Source: Azolla caroliniana
Taxonomy: Eukaryota > Polypodiophyta
NCBI GenBank assembly: GCA_043228905.1
Contig: JBHGNT010000018.1
Location: 15,128,001-15,192,000, forward strand
DNA: 64,000 bases
Direction: 5' to 3'
Numbering within the stretch: position 1 is the stretch's first letter; every line of letters begins with the position of its first letter. The notes below the pieces were generated by a model, which saw only the letters and a list, made by a program, of their open reading frames with translations, searched no databases and was not told the DNA's origin. Shown here piece by piece: positions 1 through 11,290 of this stretch. The translations under genes were made by a program, and so were the position numbers.

Positions 1-2324
1 CATTATATCGTAATGCGTATAGCTCTCTTTTATTTGCAGGGGATGTTGATAGGAGATTCCCGATCTCAATATTAGTAAGACAGGGATGTCCACTTCCTCC
101 TTTCCTGTTTTTATTAGTATCTTAAACATTTTCTGTACATCTAAATTCTCAATATGTAAATATTAAAGGGTTAGCACTACCATTGTCATATGCTACTGTG
201 GATAGCGAGTTTGCTGATGACACAACTTTATATGTTTAGGCCTCACGATTAAATTTGGCACATGTGCAAAAGGCTGTGGATGATTTTTCAGATGTGTCGG
301 GTACATTGATAAATTGGGAGAAGTCATCAGGTTTTTTGGTTGCTCCGGGAGATCTGCTAGTTAATGTGCCTTCTTCAGGATTCACATGGATACCTCAAGG
401 TCAACCCATTAGGTATTTAGGCTGTAGAGTGGGCTTGGGATTAAAGGCAGAGGATATGGTTGCACCCATGTTATTAAGATTAAGGAATAAGCTAATATAC
501 TGGAATAAGGAAAAGCTATCCTTAGCAGGACGTATAGTTGTAGCTAATTTGATGCTTTTGTCCTCGATTTGGTATATAGCATCTACATGACTATTTTCGA
601 GGACAATAATGCTTAAAGTTCAACGCCTAATACGGAATTTTATTTGGGGGAACAATGTGTCTGACAATTCGGTAGCAAAGGTCGCTTGGACGGTTCTTAT
701 ACAATCTAAGCGGAAAGGAGGTCTAGGTTTGATTGATCCTTTTATGCAAAGTAAAGCCTTACTTTCTAAACATGTTGTTAGGAGTTTATTGCCAGGAGAG
801 GAGTTATGGAAAAAGCTATGGATTCGGCATTTACATAACGTCAAGCCATCAATGGAACGATAGTCTAATGTTGTATCCTGACGTTTTTTTAATGGAATAT
901 TTCTGGCATGGGAAATTATTCGTCAAGCACTTGTTTTCTTGCCACCGAAAACTTATACTCAATTCATGTGTCAACCTTTGGTATGAAACCCTTTATTTAC
1001 GGATGAAACTGCATGTGTGTTGGGTCTATGACCTAGGTTATCTTGGGCTGCAATGGACAATGGTCCAGCCCGTACAGTTGAGGATTGGATAAACTTTTTG
1101 CAGACATCGGCTCATGACCGAAAGAATAGGTTGTCTAGTTTAAGAGGGGCAAACATAATGGTAGATCAATTGTCCATGGTGTATCAGGTCACAATACCAA
1201 CTTTGCAGCTCGATCATTTTCAAAGTTGGTACGGTATGTTTTTGACACTTATTATACTTATAGGTGCTCGTTTATATCATCAAAATGGCAGCCTTCACTT
1301 CTATGAAGTGTTGGATAATGGTAGGTTGGTATTAGTAGATGACGAGTCTCCAATTATGTTTGCTGTGAAGCAGTTACTAGTGTGAGTAATTGCTAGATTG
1401 GATAAAAAATTGTTTATTGACCCTAGTCCCATAATTGCTAACTATGCATCTCATATTTGGGTTTTACACTCTAGACCACTTGTTGATCTGCAGTGGGATC
1501 CTCCAGATTATGGTTGGAAATTGTCCATGCCTAATAATTCCATTAAGGTTCTCCCATTCTTCACATATTCGGTGGCATTCGGGAGAAACTTTATGTTGAG
1601 TCAGATTGAGCCAGTACTTGTGGGAAAAAAGTATTGGGAGGAAGGTAATGTATCATCTACTCATATGATGATGTTTTGGAAACAGTTTTGGTCAATTAAA
1701 TGTATGAACAAGATATTACACTTTCGTTGGTTGATGATTCATTATGCGTTGCCAGTAGGTGATTTGATGAGGGGATCTGTAGCTAATCGGTCATATGTTA
1801 TGTGTGGTTATGTATGTGAGTCATTGCATCATGTATTTTGGGAATGTGTTGTCGCAAATTTTTTTTGGTTTAGAATGCTTAGGCTACTAGGTCGTAAGTA
1901 TAGGTCGGGGATTTTTACGTGGGGTGCAGTCTTATGGGGAAGGTTAGATCAACAAATGACTTTCTATCATCATCATTCTTCTTCTTTGTCATTACGTGTC
2001 AGAATTTTGCAGGTATACTCTACTTCAACCTCCTTCCAGGGAATCAAGTTTTTCTCCCATAGTCACGTCTTGCAAATTGTCTCCTCTTTGGTTTTATGGG
2101 TTCTTTGGAAAGCTAGGTGCTCCAAGCTATACAATGATGAAAACATTCACATCGTGGATCAGGTTAAGTCTTTTTGGGACTTATTGGTACATACAATTAA
2201 ATGTGAATATGATAGTTATAAGGGTTCTGGACACAAAACTAATAAGAAAAGAATGAGAATTCGTAAAGTTTGGTCATCTATACCTATTATGTTGAATGAA
2301 GGCGCAGATGTCAAGTGGAACTAT
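1..2324 (+). mobile_element. LINE (non-LTR retrotransposon) remnant, 3' part of ORF2
   Basis: The left edge is the 3' half of a plant LINE ORF2, entering the window inside the reverse transcriptase. RT motifs RQGCP and FADD are readable near 81-95 and 211-225, and a cysteine/histidine zf-RVT tail follows. No promoter or poly(A) end is visible: the copy is cut at 2324 by Copia-1, whose first bases supply the apparent stop at 2328. It is the oldest visible layer. Its continuation may lie after Gypsy-1 at 60265, where about 18 further codons stay open in the expected frame; that is inference. Confidence 0.85.
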
Positions 2325-2330
2325 TGTTGA
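3..2330 (+). pseudogene. LINE ORF2 reverse transcriptase / zf-RVT, decayed
   Basis: This would encode the enzyme that copies LINE RNA by target-primed reverse transcription. Translation from base 3 gives an RT segment with VRQGCPLPPFLF (block 4) and FADDTTLY (catalytic aspartates). Stops lie at 123-125 and 237-239. The frame continues through 255-590 (RYLG...NKLIYWNKEKLSLAGR, the RT thumb typical of plant LINEs), then 609-863 (FIWG.....VAW..L...KRKGGLGL). Other frames carry it at about 1053-1397. A last open stretch at 1398-2324 has the zf-RVT pattern CGYVCESLHHVFWEC. Several frameshifts separate these pieces. No endonuclease domain is in the window. It is a dead copy. Confidence 0.85.
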
Positions 2331-2631
2331 GAACTGAACTCAACTTCCCATAGATAGGTTTCACACTAGCTCATGGACATGTTGGGCTAGTTTTGTAAAT
2401 AGTAGAAAGGGCACTTGCCCTAGCTTAGTTGGTATATAAACCAACGCATTGTAACTTAGTAACTGTTTGATGTTTTATGTTTTGATGTATTTTTGGTTAA
2501 TACACAATTTATTTCCATCTCTGTCTTAAAAGCTCTCTCTCTCTCTCTCTCTCTCTCCCTCTGTTGCTACACACACACTCTCTTTCATCTTCCGCTGCAT
2601 TACAACCACTCTTCCTCCTCATTTCTTTACA
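2325..2631 (+). repeat. Copia-1 5' LTR
   Basis: 307 bp, TG...CA. It contains TATATAAA at 2443-2450 inside a short inverted repeat (GTTGGT ATATAA ACCAAC), then a CT-rich tract at about 2531-2556. Nearly identical to 15184-15490. Expected to hold the Pol II promoter and polyadenylation signal. Confidence 0.95.
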
Positions 2632-2644
2632 TGGTATCAGAGTG
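2632..2644 (+). other. Copia-1 primer-binding site
   Basis: TGGTATCAGAGTG follows the LTR with no gap. TGGTATCAGAG is the known complement of the 3' end of plant initiator Met tRNA, used to start minus-strand cDNA in many plant Copia elements. Confidence 0.9.
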
Positions 2645-2735
2645 TGTGGTTGCCTGATCAAGCATTTTCGATTGTGTTGTGCTGCATGCCGACGACCAAC
2701 AGAACCAGCCCATCGACAGACTCGAAGAAGCCACC

Positions 2736-3680
2736 ATGAATACTCACATGGGAAGCGCTCTTCCTATTGAGAAGCTCAACTGAACGAACTTTGCATCTTG
2801 GGAATACAAGATGCATCAATACCTTGTCGGACAAGGCTACTGGAGCTACATTGAAGGAGCTCACGAATCACACCCCAACCCAACACACACCGACTATCCC
2901 GCTTGGGAGCAGGCCGCAAGCCATGTGTTGTATTGTCTCACATCATGCGTTCATGATCATATGCTTGGCTACATTTGAGAGGCTAAAACACCGAAGCAGG
3001 CATGGGAAAACCTCAAGAAGATTTTCGCAGCCAATACGGCCGCACAAAAGCTCCAACTTCGTCAGGAGTTGAACAATCTTCAACAAAGGGACATGTCAAT
3101 CGACAACTACACCTTAAAGATCAAGGAATTGTGTGATGCCCTTGGATCGATCAATGTTAGCATTGATGACGAAGAAATGGTGCAGATATGCCTCGGTGGC
3201 TTGGCACCGCGTTTTGACGCAATAAGATCGGTCGTTCTCGCAAGAGAGAATCCTCCCTCCTTTTTTTATCTCCAATCATTGTTGCTAGTCGAAGGGAATC
3301 ACGTGCGTCAAAGAAACAACGCACATGAAGGACAAATGCTATACTCGAACTTTGATGGAGGAAGAGAACAAAGTCGTGGAAGGAGAGGTCGATTCGACCA
3401 AGGCCGACACAACCAAGAGTGTAACTCCCACCAATGGCAAGCGGACAAAAACGGCCCCAGAGAGTTCGGTGGAAGGGGGAGTCATCATGCCGGACCAAGC
3501 AACCATAGGAACCCAGTTGAGTGCGGGTACTGCGGAAAACCCAGCCACTACGAAGAGGAGTGTCGGAAGAAGAAGCGTGAGCAAGGCCAACAAATAACAA
3601 ATTACGCCACGAACTCCGACTACGGTGACCGCGGCGGAATGTTCATAATGAAGCACGAAGCGCACTCAATGTCCGCACTT
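2736..3680 (+). pseudogene. Copia-1 gag (UBN2-type) with zinc knuckle
   Basis: Gag forms the virus-like particle that packages element RNA. The ATG at 2736 (CCACCATG context) is in frame with the long open stretch at 3069-3875. In-frame TGA codons lie at 2781-2783 and 2976-2978. Readable features are YKMHQYLVGQGYWSYIEGA near the start, the UBN2-like block WENLKKIF...LQLRQELNNLQ, EMVQICLGGLAPRF, then a Gly/Arg-rich tract and the CCHC knuckle CGYCGKPSHYEEEC at about 3529-3570. The second TGA sits where Copia-2 gag also has TGA. Stops make it non-functional unless suppressed. Confidence 0.85.
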
Positions 3681-5109
3681 GTGTCAACTACCGCTTCCAC
3701 TCCGAACAACATATGGTTTGTCGATTTGGGAGCATCCAATCACATGACATCCCATGAAGATTGGTTTTGGGAACTACAGAAGCCCGAACGTCCCGGATAT
3801 GTCGAAAGAGGAGATGACACGACTCACCCCATACAACATATCGGGAACGTCCCATTCGGAAACGACGGCAAATAGACCTACCTCAAGAACGTGTTGCATG
3901 TCCCCACTATTACGAAAGACCTGGTATCGGTTGGCTAGATTGTCGAGCAAGGAATGCAAGTACGCTTCAATAATGATGGGTGCTTCATCGAAAAAGGCGA
4001 TCAAGTCATAGCTCACGACCGTCGTGAAGGCCGTATGTTCATCCTCGAATCGAGCGAGGTAAAGTTGGCCATGTATGCAAAGGGCCAGAAAGTCGAAACC
4101 TACTTGAAACTGTGGCACAAGAGAATCAGCCACATCAATCTCCAGAAGCTCCAGAACATGCAATCGAAAGGAGTTGTAATCAGACTCCTGAACTTTACCG
4201 CAAAGGAGATTACGAGCGTATGTGAAGCATGTCAGTTCGAAAAGCAACGCCGTCACCCATTCCCTAATGAGCAGAATGTGAAGAAAGGGATCCTGGGTGT
4301 AATACATTCAGATGTATGGGGACCATCCTAGACAACAACATTCTGCGGATGCCGATACTATGTCACGTTGTGAAGAAAGGGATCCTGGATGTAATACATT
4401 CAGATGTATGGGGACCATCCTAGACAACAACATTCGGCGGATGCCGATACTATGTCACGTTCATCGACGACTTCTCCAGGAACACCTGGATCTATCCGAT
4501 GAAGCAGAAGAGTGAAGTGTTCAGGCACTTCCAGAAATTCAAGGCCGAAGTCGAAAAAACCACGGGTCGGCATATACGCTATCTTCAATCAGATGGAGGC
4601 AAAGAATATTTTTTGGATGAATTTTGGGCATATCTCTGAAAAGAAGGAATCTGACAAGAGTTCTCGTGTCGACACACGCCTCAGCAAAAGGGCGTAGCAG
4701 AGCGTAAAAATCGCCATGTAGTAGAAGTCGCACGAGCCATGATGAACGAGAAGAACCTGCCGAAATCATATTGGGCAGAAGCGGCAAATACGGTCGTATA
4801 TCTCATGAGTACAACCTCAGGAGTACACGATATAACTCCGCATGAGAAATTCTTCGGAAAGAATCTGGACTTGTCACATGTTCAGATTTACGGTTCTATC
4901 GCCAACGTACATATTCCCGACAATACACGGAAAAAGCTTGACCCAAAGTCGTAGAAATGTATCCTCGTAGGATACTCAGTCGAACAGAAGGGGTACAAAT
5001 GCTACAACCCATCTACCCATAAGGTTCGAACAAGTCGAGACGTAGTCTTCGACGAATACGCATCCTGGTACACACCAGTGAATACTTCAACTCCAACCCC
5101 GCTCGACGC
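3681..5109 (+). pseudogene. Copia-1 protease and integrase, decayed
   Basis: The protease active-site region reads WFVDLGASNHM at about 3715-3747, with Leu where the family has Ser (D-S/T-G), so catalysis is doubtful. Integrase follows: GAG-pre-integrase block with HKRISH...CEACQ zinc finger (about 4110-4245), HSDVWGP with the first catalytic Asp, YLQSDGGKEYF with the second, and PQQKGVAERKN with the Glu near 4680-4710. Stops include TAG at 3873 and 3936 and TAG at 4329; a 92-bp duplication at 4278-4461 shifts the frame. The segment ends where Gypsy-A is inserted, in the linker before RT. Confidence 0.85.
4278..4461 (+). repeat. 92-bp tandem duplication inside Copia-1 integrase
   Basis: The block from GTGAAGAAAGGG to TGTCACGTT occurs at 4278-4369 and again at 4370-4461 with a few substitutions. 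92 is not a multiple of three, so it breaks the integrase frame between HSDVWGP and the FIDDFS motif. Confidence 0.9.
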
Positions 5110-5571
5110 TGTCGTGAAGATCCGTCACTACGCGCGGATCGTGGGGCGGAACCGCCGGGGTTCTGGACCGGAAGGATTCAAAGTCGGTACAAGCTTTGGT
5201 GTAAGCTTTAGCGAGAAAGTACTTAAGATAGATTGGGAAAGAGAGAAGTTGAGATCACACGATTGAGAGAGATTGATTGAAGTTTTAACTTTAGATTTAA
5301 GAAACGAGTTACACGATCAATTTGATAACGAATTTCTTCCTCTTAATTTTCATAAAAAAAAACCGTTTTTTTCTCCTCCCCCTTCCCTCTTTTATAGATG
5401 CTCTCATGCATACGATGCATGTGAGGGTACAAGACATGCATAAATTGCATGTTTGCCATTTGGCACTTAAGTATTACATGTGGTGCATGATAACCATGTC
5501 ACTCATTTTAGCTCTCATGTATGAGAATTTACATGTAAAAGTACAATGATAGAAATATAATTTCAACTAAA

Positions 5572-5640
5572 TAGCATGGCTTAATGGTAAGCCAATTGAC
5601 TCCTAACTTGGAGGTGCAAGGTTTGAATCTTTACTTGCCC
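5572..5640 (+). promoter_or_regulatory. tRNA-like Pol III box A/B pair in Gypsy-A left LTR
   Basis: TGGCTTAATGG (5577-5587) fits box A TRGYNNANNGG, and a D-arm-like GGCT...AGCC surrounds it. GGTTTGAATCT (5620-5630) is a box B with two changes from GGTTCGAATCC. No acceptor stem forms and the anticodon loop is wrong, so this is not a tRNA gene. It is antisense to the retrotransposon. Confidence 0.5.
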
Positions 5641-5704
5641 TCCTTTTATATGTAAATATGTATATATATTTATATATTTATTTATCTAGTCGCCAAGCGC
5701 TGGT

Positions 5705-5895
5705 TACTTGTGCGTCGCCGGATGCCGTCGCCGTATACCGGTGCCGTCGCCGAATACCGGTGCCATCACCGGATGCCGTCGGTTACCGGTGCCTCGCCGG
5801 ATGCCGTCGCCGGATACCAGCTCCATCGCCGGATGCCGTCGGTTACCGGTGCCGGATTGCCGCCGGATCACCGGCTCCATCGCCGGTCCGGTTTT
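5705..5895. repeat. GC-rich minisatellite in Gypsy-A left LTR
   Basis: About ten degenerate copies of an ~18-bp unit such as GCCGTCGCCGGATACCGG. A shorter version (about 12535-12640) is in the right LTR. It opens shadow ORFs in all frames on the plus strand. Confidence 0.8.
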
Positions 5896-6266
5896 GGTTG
5901 GCCAAAACCCTTTACGAGTAACTAGCCCACCTCCACTCTTAGTTCAAGTTACCTTGAACTCTCTATGCTCCACACATAGACACAAAGATAATATCTTTTG
6001 CTCCACTTTATATATGATGAGAGCTGTATTTGTCGTGCCTATGTGGGATATCTCACAATTTTCTCATTTCCTTTCACAAACTTTATACCCTCATATCTTG
6101 ACATTTAGTTGTCCATTTCTCGTGTAATAAAGTGCATTTGAAACCTCCATCATTTTGTACTTCGATATTAAAAATGTTATCTTCACAATTATTGTATTAT
6201 GTGATTCATACTCGATTTCGTACGTTTTATGGGATTTTCACACTATTGCCGAAAATCTTCACGACA

Positions 6267-6283
6267 TCCACCCCCACCAAACC
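6267..6283 (-). other. Gypsy-A polypurine tract
   Basis: On the minus strand GGTTTGGTGGGGGTGGA lies directly before the 3' LTR. It primes plus-strand DNA in LTR elements. The same tract with one change precedes the 3' LTR of TRG-C (49505-49521). Confidence 0.8.
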
Positions 6284-6338
6284 GCACGTCCTCCGGTACG
6301 TGCCAAGAAGAGAAGAAGTGAGATTTCGGCTACGATGA

Positions 6339-6783
6339 TCAATTAGATTCCTCCATGTCTTCATTTTCATCTGGCCTATTATGTTCATCGTCGAGGTAAT
6401 CGAGGTCAGGATCCTTGTCTTGTCTTTTCTTGAAAAGCTTTACTCTTTTTCCCGCAATGGGTATGACCAACCTTGATCCGTCTAGTTCCGCAAGGTGGTA
6501 TGTGGCATTATCGTTGGCACTTGTCACCACATATGACCCCGAACCATCTTCTTGCGAACTTCCTTGTTGTACTGTGTTGATTTTCAAGGGTGCTATCGTA
6601 AACCAAAACCCAATCCCCTTCTTCAATCTTCTTGGGATGAAGTCGATGCGTGTTGTCGAACCGAACTTTGTTCTTTACTCGGGCTGCCTTCATCATCTTT
6701 CGCGCTTTTTCTAAATCTTCAGGTCTTCTTTAAAGTTGCCTTATCCGCGCCGCTAATAATTCTTCTCGGCTCATCTCGTTCTC
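6339..6783 (-). pseudogene. Gypsy-A pol C-terminal tail
   Basis: Reading right to left, the frame shows RFDNTHRLHPKKIEEGDWVLVYDS, then after a frameshift SYVVTSANDNATYHLAELDGS and a charged end (KRQDKDPDLDYLD). This is the position of the integrase C-terminal GPY/F-like domain, which binds DNA and links to the next domain. No chromodomain is recognisable. It follows the integrase core after a stop at 6784-6786 and ends about 70 bp before the polypurine tract. Confidence 0.65.
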
Positions 6784-8290
6784 CTACGGTATCGCTACCC
6801 ATGAGGCGATCGTCCTTTCGATGGGCATAATCGGCTTTTGTCCATACACAAGCTCCGTCGGCATATACCCTGTCACCGAGCTATGTGTCGTTCTATCGGC
6901 CCACAAGGCATAGGGTAATAGTCGTGGCCAATTCCTGACTCGACCGTTGCATGCCCGTACGATGGCTTTAACGATAGGTCCATGCCCTCGCTTGATCTTC
7001 CCATTTGCTTCCGGATTATAGGCAGTCGTGAGGGAGAGCTTCACGCCTAGTCTTTCGAAGAGCTCCATCGCTTCGTGGGCGTCCAACTCCCCTCGGTCGG
7101 CCACTATCTTCCCTACACATCCATATCGACAAACAACATCTTCAAGTAGAAATTTGCAAACGGCTGAAGTCGTCTTATTTGTTAAGGCTTGTCCTTCCAC
7201 TTGATTTGTCAAGTCTTCCCTTGCCAGTGCTAAGTACTTCATTTGTCCCACTCCCATTGGCATCGAGACCAGATCCACCATCCATTTGAAGTGTATGGTG
7301 AGTGGGTATGTCAGCTTTAACTCATCACGATGACGTATATTTGAATATACTTGGCAAGTTTCGCATGTGGACACGAAATGGAGTACATCTTTGTACATGC
7401 TTGGCCACCAGTACTTCTCCTTCAACTTTTCGAACGTCGCCCATGTTCCTCTATGACCTGCCCAAGCACTCTCATGGAATTCGGTCATCAGCATCTCTTG
7501 CTCTTCTTTCTTTACCACCACTCGTCGTGGTATTCCTGTCCTTCTTTTTGGATGTCGCCAAAGGAATCCTCCCTTCAAGAAGTATCGGTAAGCTTTCTTT
7601 CGGATTCGTAGGGCCTCCTCCTTTGTCAACGAAGCATCTGTCGTCAATGTTCTTAGGAATCTACCGATGAGTAACCATTCTCCTTCGTACTCATTCTCGT
7701 TGAAGGCGTGGAGGGTTTGCGTGTCCTGGTGTTCCGCCGACAATCGAGCCATCTTGAAGAAGTCGAGCGCGACATCTTCATCTTCTGAAACCATGTTACT
7801 TCCATTTGAAAATCTTGCCCTCGACAGCATGTCAGCCATGGCGTTCTTCTTCCCTGCAATGTGACGGATCTCTGGGTTTAAAGACTTGATGTAGGCGATC
7901 CACCTTAGCATAGCAAGATCTGGCGTCGCACATCCCGAGACCATTCCGAGAATTGGGAGACAATCTGTCTCTATTATCACTTCTGACCCGATCAGGTAAT
8001 CTTTGTCCGTCTTCACTGCTGACACAATACCCCAAAGTTCCCGCTTGACTTGGGCATATCTTTGTTGTCGTTCGTTGAGAACGTTTGCTCCGAACCGGAT
8101 GGCATATCGCGTATTATCTTCATCTTCTTGGTTGATGACCCACCCGATTCCAGTTGGACTCGTATCTACGGTCACGTAAATTGGTTTCCCTTCGGCATAG
8201 TCGGCCTTCCTTAGTGCCGGAGCTTGAAGAAGCAGTTTCTTTAATCTTCGTATCGCCTTTGTGTGCTCATCTCGCCATTCGAACTTTATT
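6784..8290 (-). pseudogene. Gypsy-A RNase H and integrase
   Basis: The 463-residue open stretch 8175-6784 starts in RNase H: TVDTSPTGIGWVINQ with the first Asp, QVKRELWGI with Glu, ETDCLPIL with Asp, ending VADMLSR-like (MADMLSR). Integrase follows with an HHCC finger (HESAWAGHRG...CETCQVYSN), then MVDLVSMPMG (first Asp), VADRGELDAHE (second Asp) and YNPEANGKIKRGH. In the last motif Gypsy-D has ERGH, so the catalytic Glu is Lys here. That change alone should abolish strand transfer. The VDLVSMPMG core is unlike the DFI..LP of most plant Gypsy elements. Confidence 0.85.
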
Positions 8291-9260
8291 CTTTTCTTTA
8301 GTAGTCCATATAACGGTTCGGCGACATGAGCGTAGTGAGGAATCCATATATCATAAAATGCGCACGCTCCAAGGAACCTTCGAACCTACGTTTGGTTTTC
8401 GCATTCTTCTTTCATGTCTTGGATTGCGTTCACTTTGGATGGCGAGGGCTTCCGGCCATATGCTCCACACAAGTGACCTACCACCAAGATCTCCGGTTGC
8501 CCGAATGTGGATTTTTCTCCCGAAAATGTCAAATTCACATCTTTGAGCCTTTGAAGCACCTTCTCGCAATCTTTCATATGATCCGCAACGAACTTTCTAC
8601 AACCTTCCTTATCTTTCGATTCATCTTTCTCCTCATCCGAACATCCTTTTATCGGAATATCATCCAAGAATAGCATCGGGATGTCCGGAATGCAATCCTT
8701 CAAGACTTTATTCATGGCATTCACCATATGAGCCACCGAGTTCGTTGCGCCTTGGGGTAAGGTACACATCCGCACAACCCCGATCGGAGTCCTCATGGTT
8801 GTAATGTCCCGACTATCGATCGCCAATTGGAATTGGTCATATCCGGAGTAGAGATCGCCAATGATCCATTCTTCTTCGGCACCGTGAACCACCTATTGGA
8901 ATAAGGAGCATTCGACGGTTCTAGAATTCCCATACTCACCTTCTCCTTTAAGAGCTCGATCAACTTCGGAAGGTGTGCTCTCGGAACCGGTATCGGTTTC
9001 AAATTCCAAGGCACATGAGGCACCGTGAAGATCACCATCGGCTCTATAACCTTTGGGTCGGCGCATCCGATTTCTCGTGGGAAGAATGTGAAAGCCTTCC
9101 CATGTCTCTCAAGCATATCGCGAAACATTCGCTCCTCTTCAGGGAGAAGGAAATCCTCCTTTCCAACTCGTAGCTTCCCCTTCGTCTCTTTGGTGAAGAC
9201 ATGACCTATCTTCTTCGGATCTCTTAAGCTTGGATCGTTAGCGAGTTCCTTCATCTTTTG
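8291..9260 (-). pseudogene. Gypsy-A reverse transcriptase, internally deleted
   Basis: Minus-strand frames 9254-8793 and 8892-8386 give PHVPWNLKPIPVPRAHLPKL...SNAPYSNRWFTVPKKNGS, then DLYSGYDQFQLAIDSRDITTMRTPIG, LPQGATNSVAHMVNAMNKVL and the catalytic motif FLDDIPIKG at about 8644-8673. Compared with Gypsy-D, about 130 bp between PKKNGS and GDLYSGYDQ are missing at about 8870-8885. The loss removes part of the RT fingers and shifts the frame. FLDD replaces the common YVDD/YIDD; Gypsy-D shares it, so it is a lineage trait and not decay. Confidence 0.85.
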
Positions 9261-10012
9261 CTAGCTATCTTCCGGTAGCGGAACCGCAACTGGCTTGATC
9301 TTCTTATCCACCGTTTTATATTTCGTGTTGATGTCAGCTTCCTTCATCGAGATGCCACGACGATATTCATCGATGATAGCGTACATGTTGACCGAGTTAA
9401 CCGAAATCATGTGTTGGTTGTGAAGATAGCTCAAGTCCACGACGTCCTCGATTTCGCCGATGGTGTCGTTAAATGAGGCTTCTTCCATAATATGAGTCAC
9501 GAACTCTCCTTCTTCTATTATATTCTCTTCTTTCAGCATCTTCTCGAATTCTTGTATCCGGCGCTTGTGCTTCCTGTCGGGTAGTACTAGTTTACATGCG
9601 CCACTAGGTGTGACACATGTTGCTTCTCCTTGCAATCCACGCACTCTTCTTTCTTGTGGGGTCTTGTGATTGCTCGGACTATTTGTGCCCCATGCTTCAA
9701 TAGTCCGCTCTAAAAATACGAGGATTTGCCTCCGAGACTATCTCGATTCCTTTCATGATTGGCTCGCACTGTTAGGAATTGGACCGATCTTTGGTTGTCA
9801 AGACTCTTTATTCGTGCGAAGGCTGCTCCATTATCAAACACTTTGGTCTCCATCCGAGATGATGTGATATAAGGTTTCCCTAGGATGACAGGATGCGACG
9901 CCGATTCTTGTACGAAGAAGTGTTGATCCATCTCCACATCCCCGATCGTGACTTTGACATTGGGACAAGCTCCATACAAATCCTCCGTAGACTTTGTTGC
10001 CGCGCGAATCTT
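9261..10012 (-). pseudogene. Gypsy-A protease C-terminal part and PR-RT linker
   Basis: 9979-9710 continues the retropepsin fold (CPNVKVTIGDVEMDQHFFV...HPVILGKPYI), including the ILG motif that packs behind the active site. 9644-9261 is a charged linker containing NTKYKTVDKKIKPVAVPLPEDS just before RT. The protease piece is split from its N-terminal half by an in-frame stop at about 10013, where Gypsy-D retains Trp. Confidence 0.75.
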
Positions 10013-11290
10013 CTATCCGTGGTTTGTATTGATTGGCCATCTTCCTTTTTTGTAGAAGTCGGTTGACATGAGGTTGATCTCCGAGCCGTGGTCGATCAAG
10101 GCTACCACGGTCTCTTTCTTCTCCCCGATCTTCACCGGCGTCTCCGTTGTCGCTCGTGCCCAATGAGGTCGAGTGTAGTAGCTGTCCACCATATCTTCAT
10201 CGATTTCGTCTCTTGCCATCGTTATGGCATTTGTTTTTGCTTTTTGCGGCTTCTCTTCTTCCGCGTCTGATTGTTGTCTCTTTCTCTTTACAAGGTCCAC
10301 GATCGTGTCATGGAACTCCTTCTTCGTAATGCCAAGCAATTCCCTCAAGGACAAAGTTATGTGGCTATCAAGAACTCGTTCTTCGAGAATCTTCTTTAGG
10401 TCCGTTGTCTGCTCTATATCCGACCATAGCTTATAGGTAGGTATAGTCCTAGTCCTCCGAGCGGGGTCTTCGACACCAACCTTCACGGGCCGCATTGTTT
10501 CTTCAACTCGTATGCTCGGCTCCCCTTTTCGGCTTGATTCTCGTTCCTCCGATTGTAACGGTCGAACCGTCTCTGCATCGTCCTTCTTTTTTGCGTTCCT
10601 TGTTTCATGTCTTTTAGATGGGCCTTGCTCTTCTATTCTCTTTCTCTTTTCTTCGACGAACACCTCGTGGTTGTCGCACATCACCTCTGCGAGTATGGTG
10701 TTGTCGTCCACCGGATCCGACCACCCGGTTATGCTTTGCACGCTTCGGTCCGCAAGCTCTACCTCGTTCGATGCGATTTTTCCCTTCTTCTCATATTCGA
10801 GAACGGAAGTCCAAAACTTTGCTCCCGCTCTAGCAGCTTCAGTCTTGTCTTTCCAGACTCTTATTCCGGCCGATGCAGCATAGTGCATCGCATCCACATG
10901 AGTCGCATCGGCATCCTCCATAGATCTCTTCATTCCTCCTCTTCCGAAATTCACCCGTAGGGGTCTTCTAGTCTCGCTTGAGCAGATCATGTTGTCCTCT
11001 ATGTATACGATATTTTGTCGAATCGCCTCTCGAAGGCTCGCACAATCCCTTCTCATGTGGTCCATGCTATCGCACCACACGCATCTAAAGGGTTCTTTTC
11101 CTTTAGGGCCCCGACGATTCATGTTGGCTAGCGTGACCTTCTCGAACTTCTTCGCTAGCTCTTCAATGATGTTGTCATCAATCTTCTTTTCTGCCACGTT
11201 ACTTTGTCTTGGCGGCTCAACTACTTTCGGCGGTCTTGCTTTCTCCGTGGTAGTCGGTCCCGTCAAGTCGGTGTCATGAACCCATTGCAT
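10013..11290 (-). pseudogene. Gypsy-A gag C-terminal half with zinc knuckle, and protease N-terminus
   Basis: A 425-residue minus-strand frame. FRCVWCDSMDHMRRDC (about 11045-11095) is a zinc-knuckle-like C-X2-C...H...C motif expected to bind RNA. A long charged linker follows. Near the end VVALIDHGSEINLMST (about 10058-10112) is the retropepsin active site, with Asp-His-Gly in place of the common Asp-Ser/Thr-Gly. Gypsy-D has the same DHG, so this is probably native. Gag and protease share one frame, which suggests a Gag-Pol fusion strategy in the parent. Confidence 0.85.

Larger units (their letters stand above)
5110..6266 (-). repeat. Gypsy-A 3' LTR (element orientation), 1157 bp
   Basis: Left LTR, about 250 bp longer than its partner because of an expanded GCC-rich minisatellite (5705-5895) and the unique sequence after it. 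It contains a tRNA-like A box and B box on the plus strand at 5577-5630. In the outer 150 bp the two LTRs are almost identical. Confidence 0.93.

Noticed and set aside
5658-6127. Overlapping 87- and 139-codon ORFs in Gypsy-A LTR
   Set aside because: Products of the GCC-rich minisatellite; lengths differ between the two LTRs.
7302-7670. 122-codon plus-strand ORF
   Set aside because: Shadow of the Gypsy-A integrase on the opposite strand.
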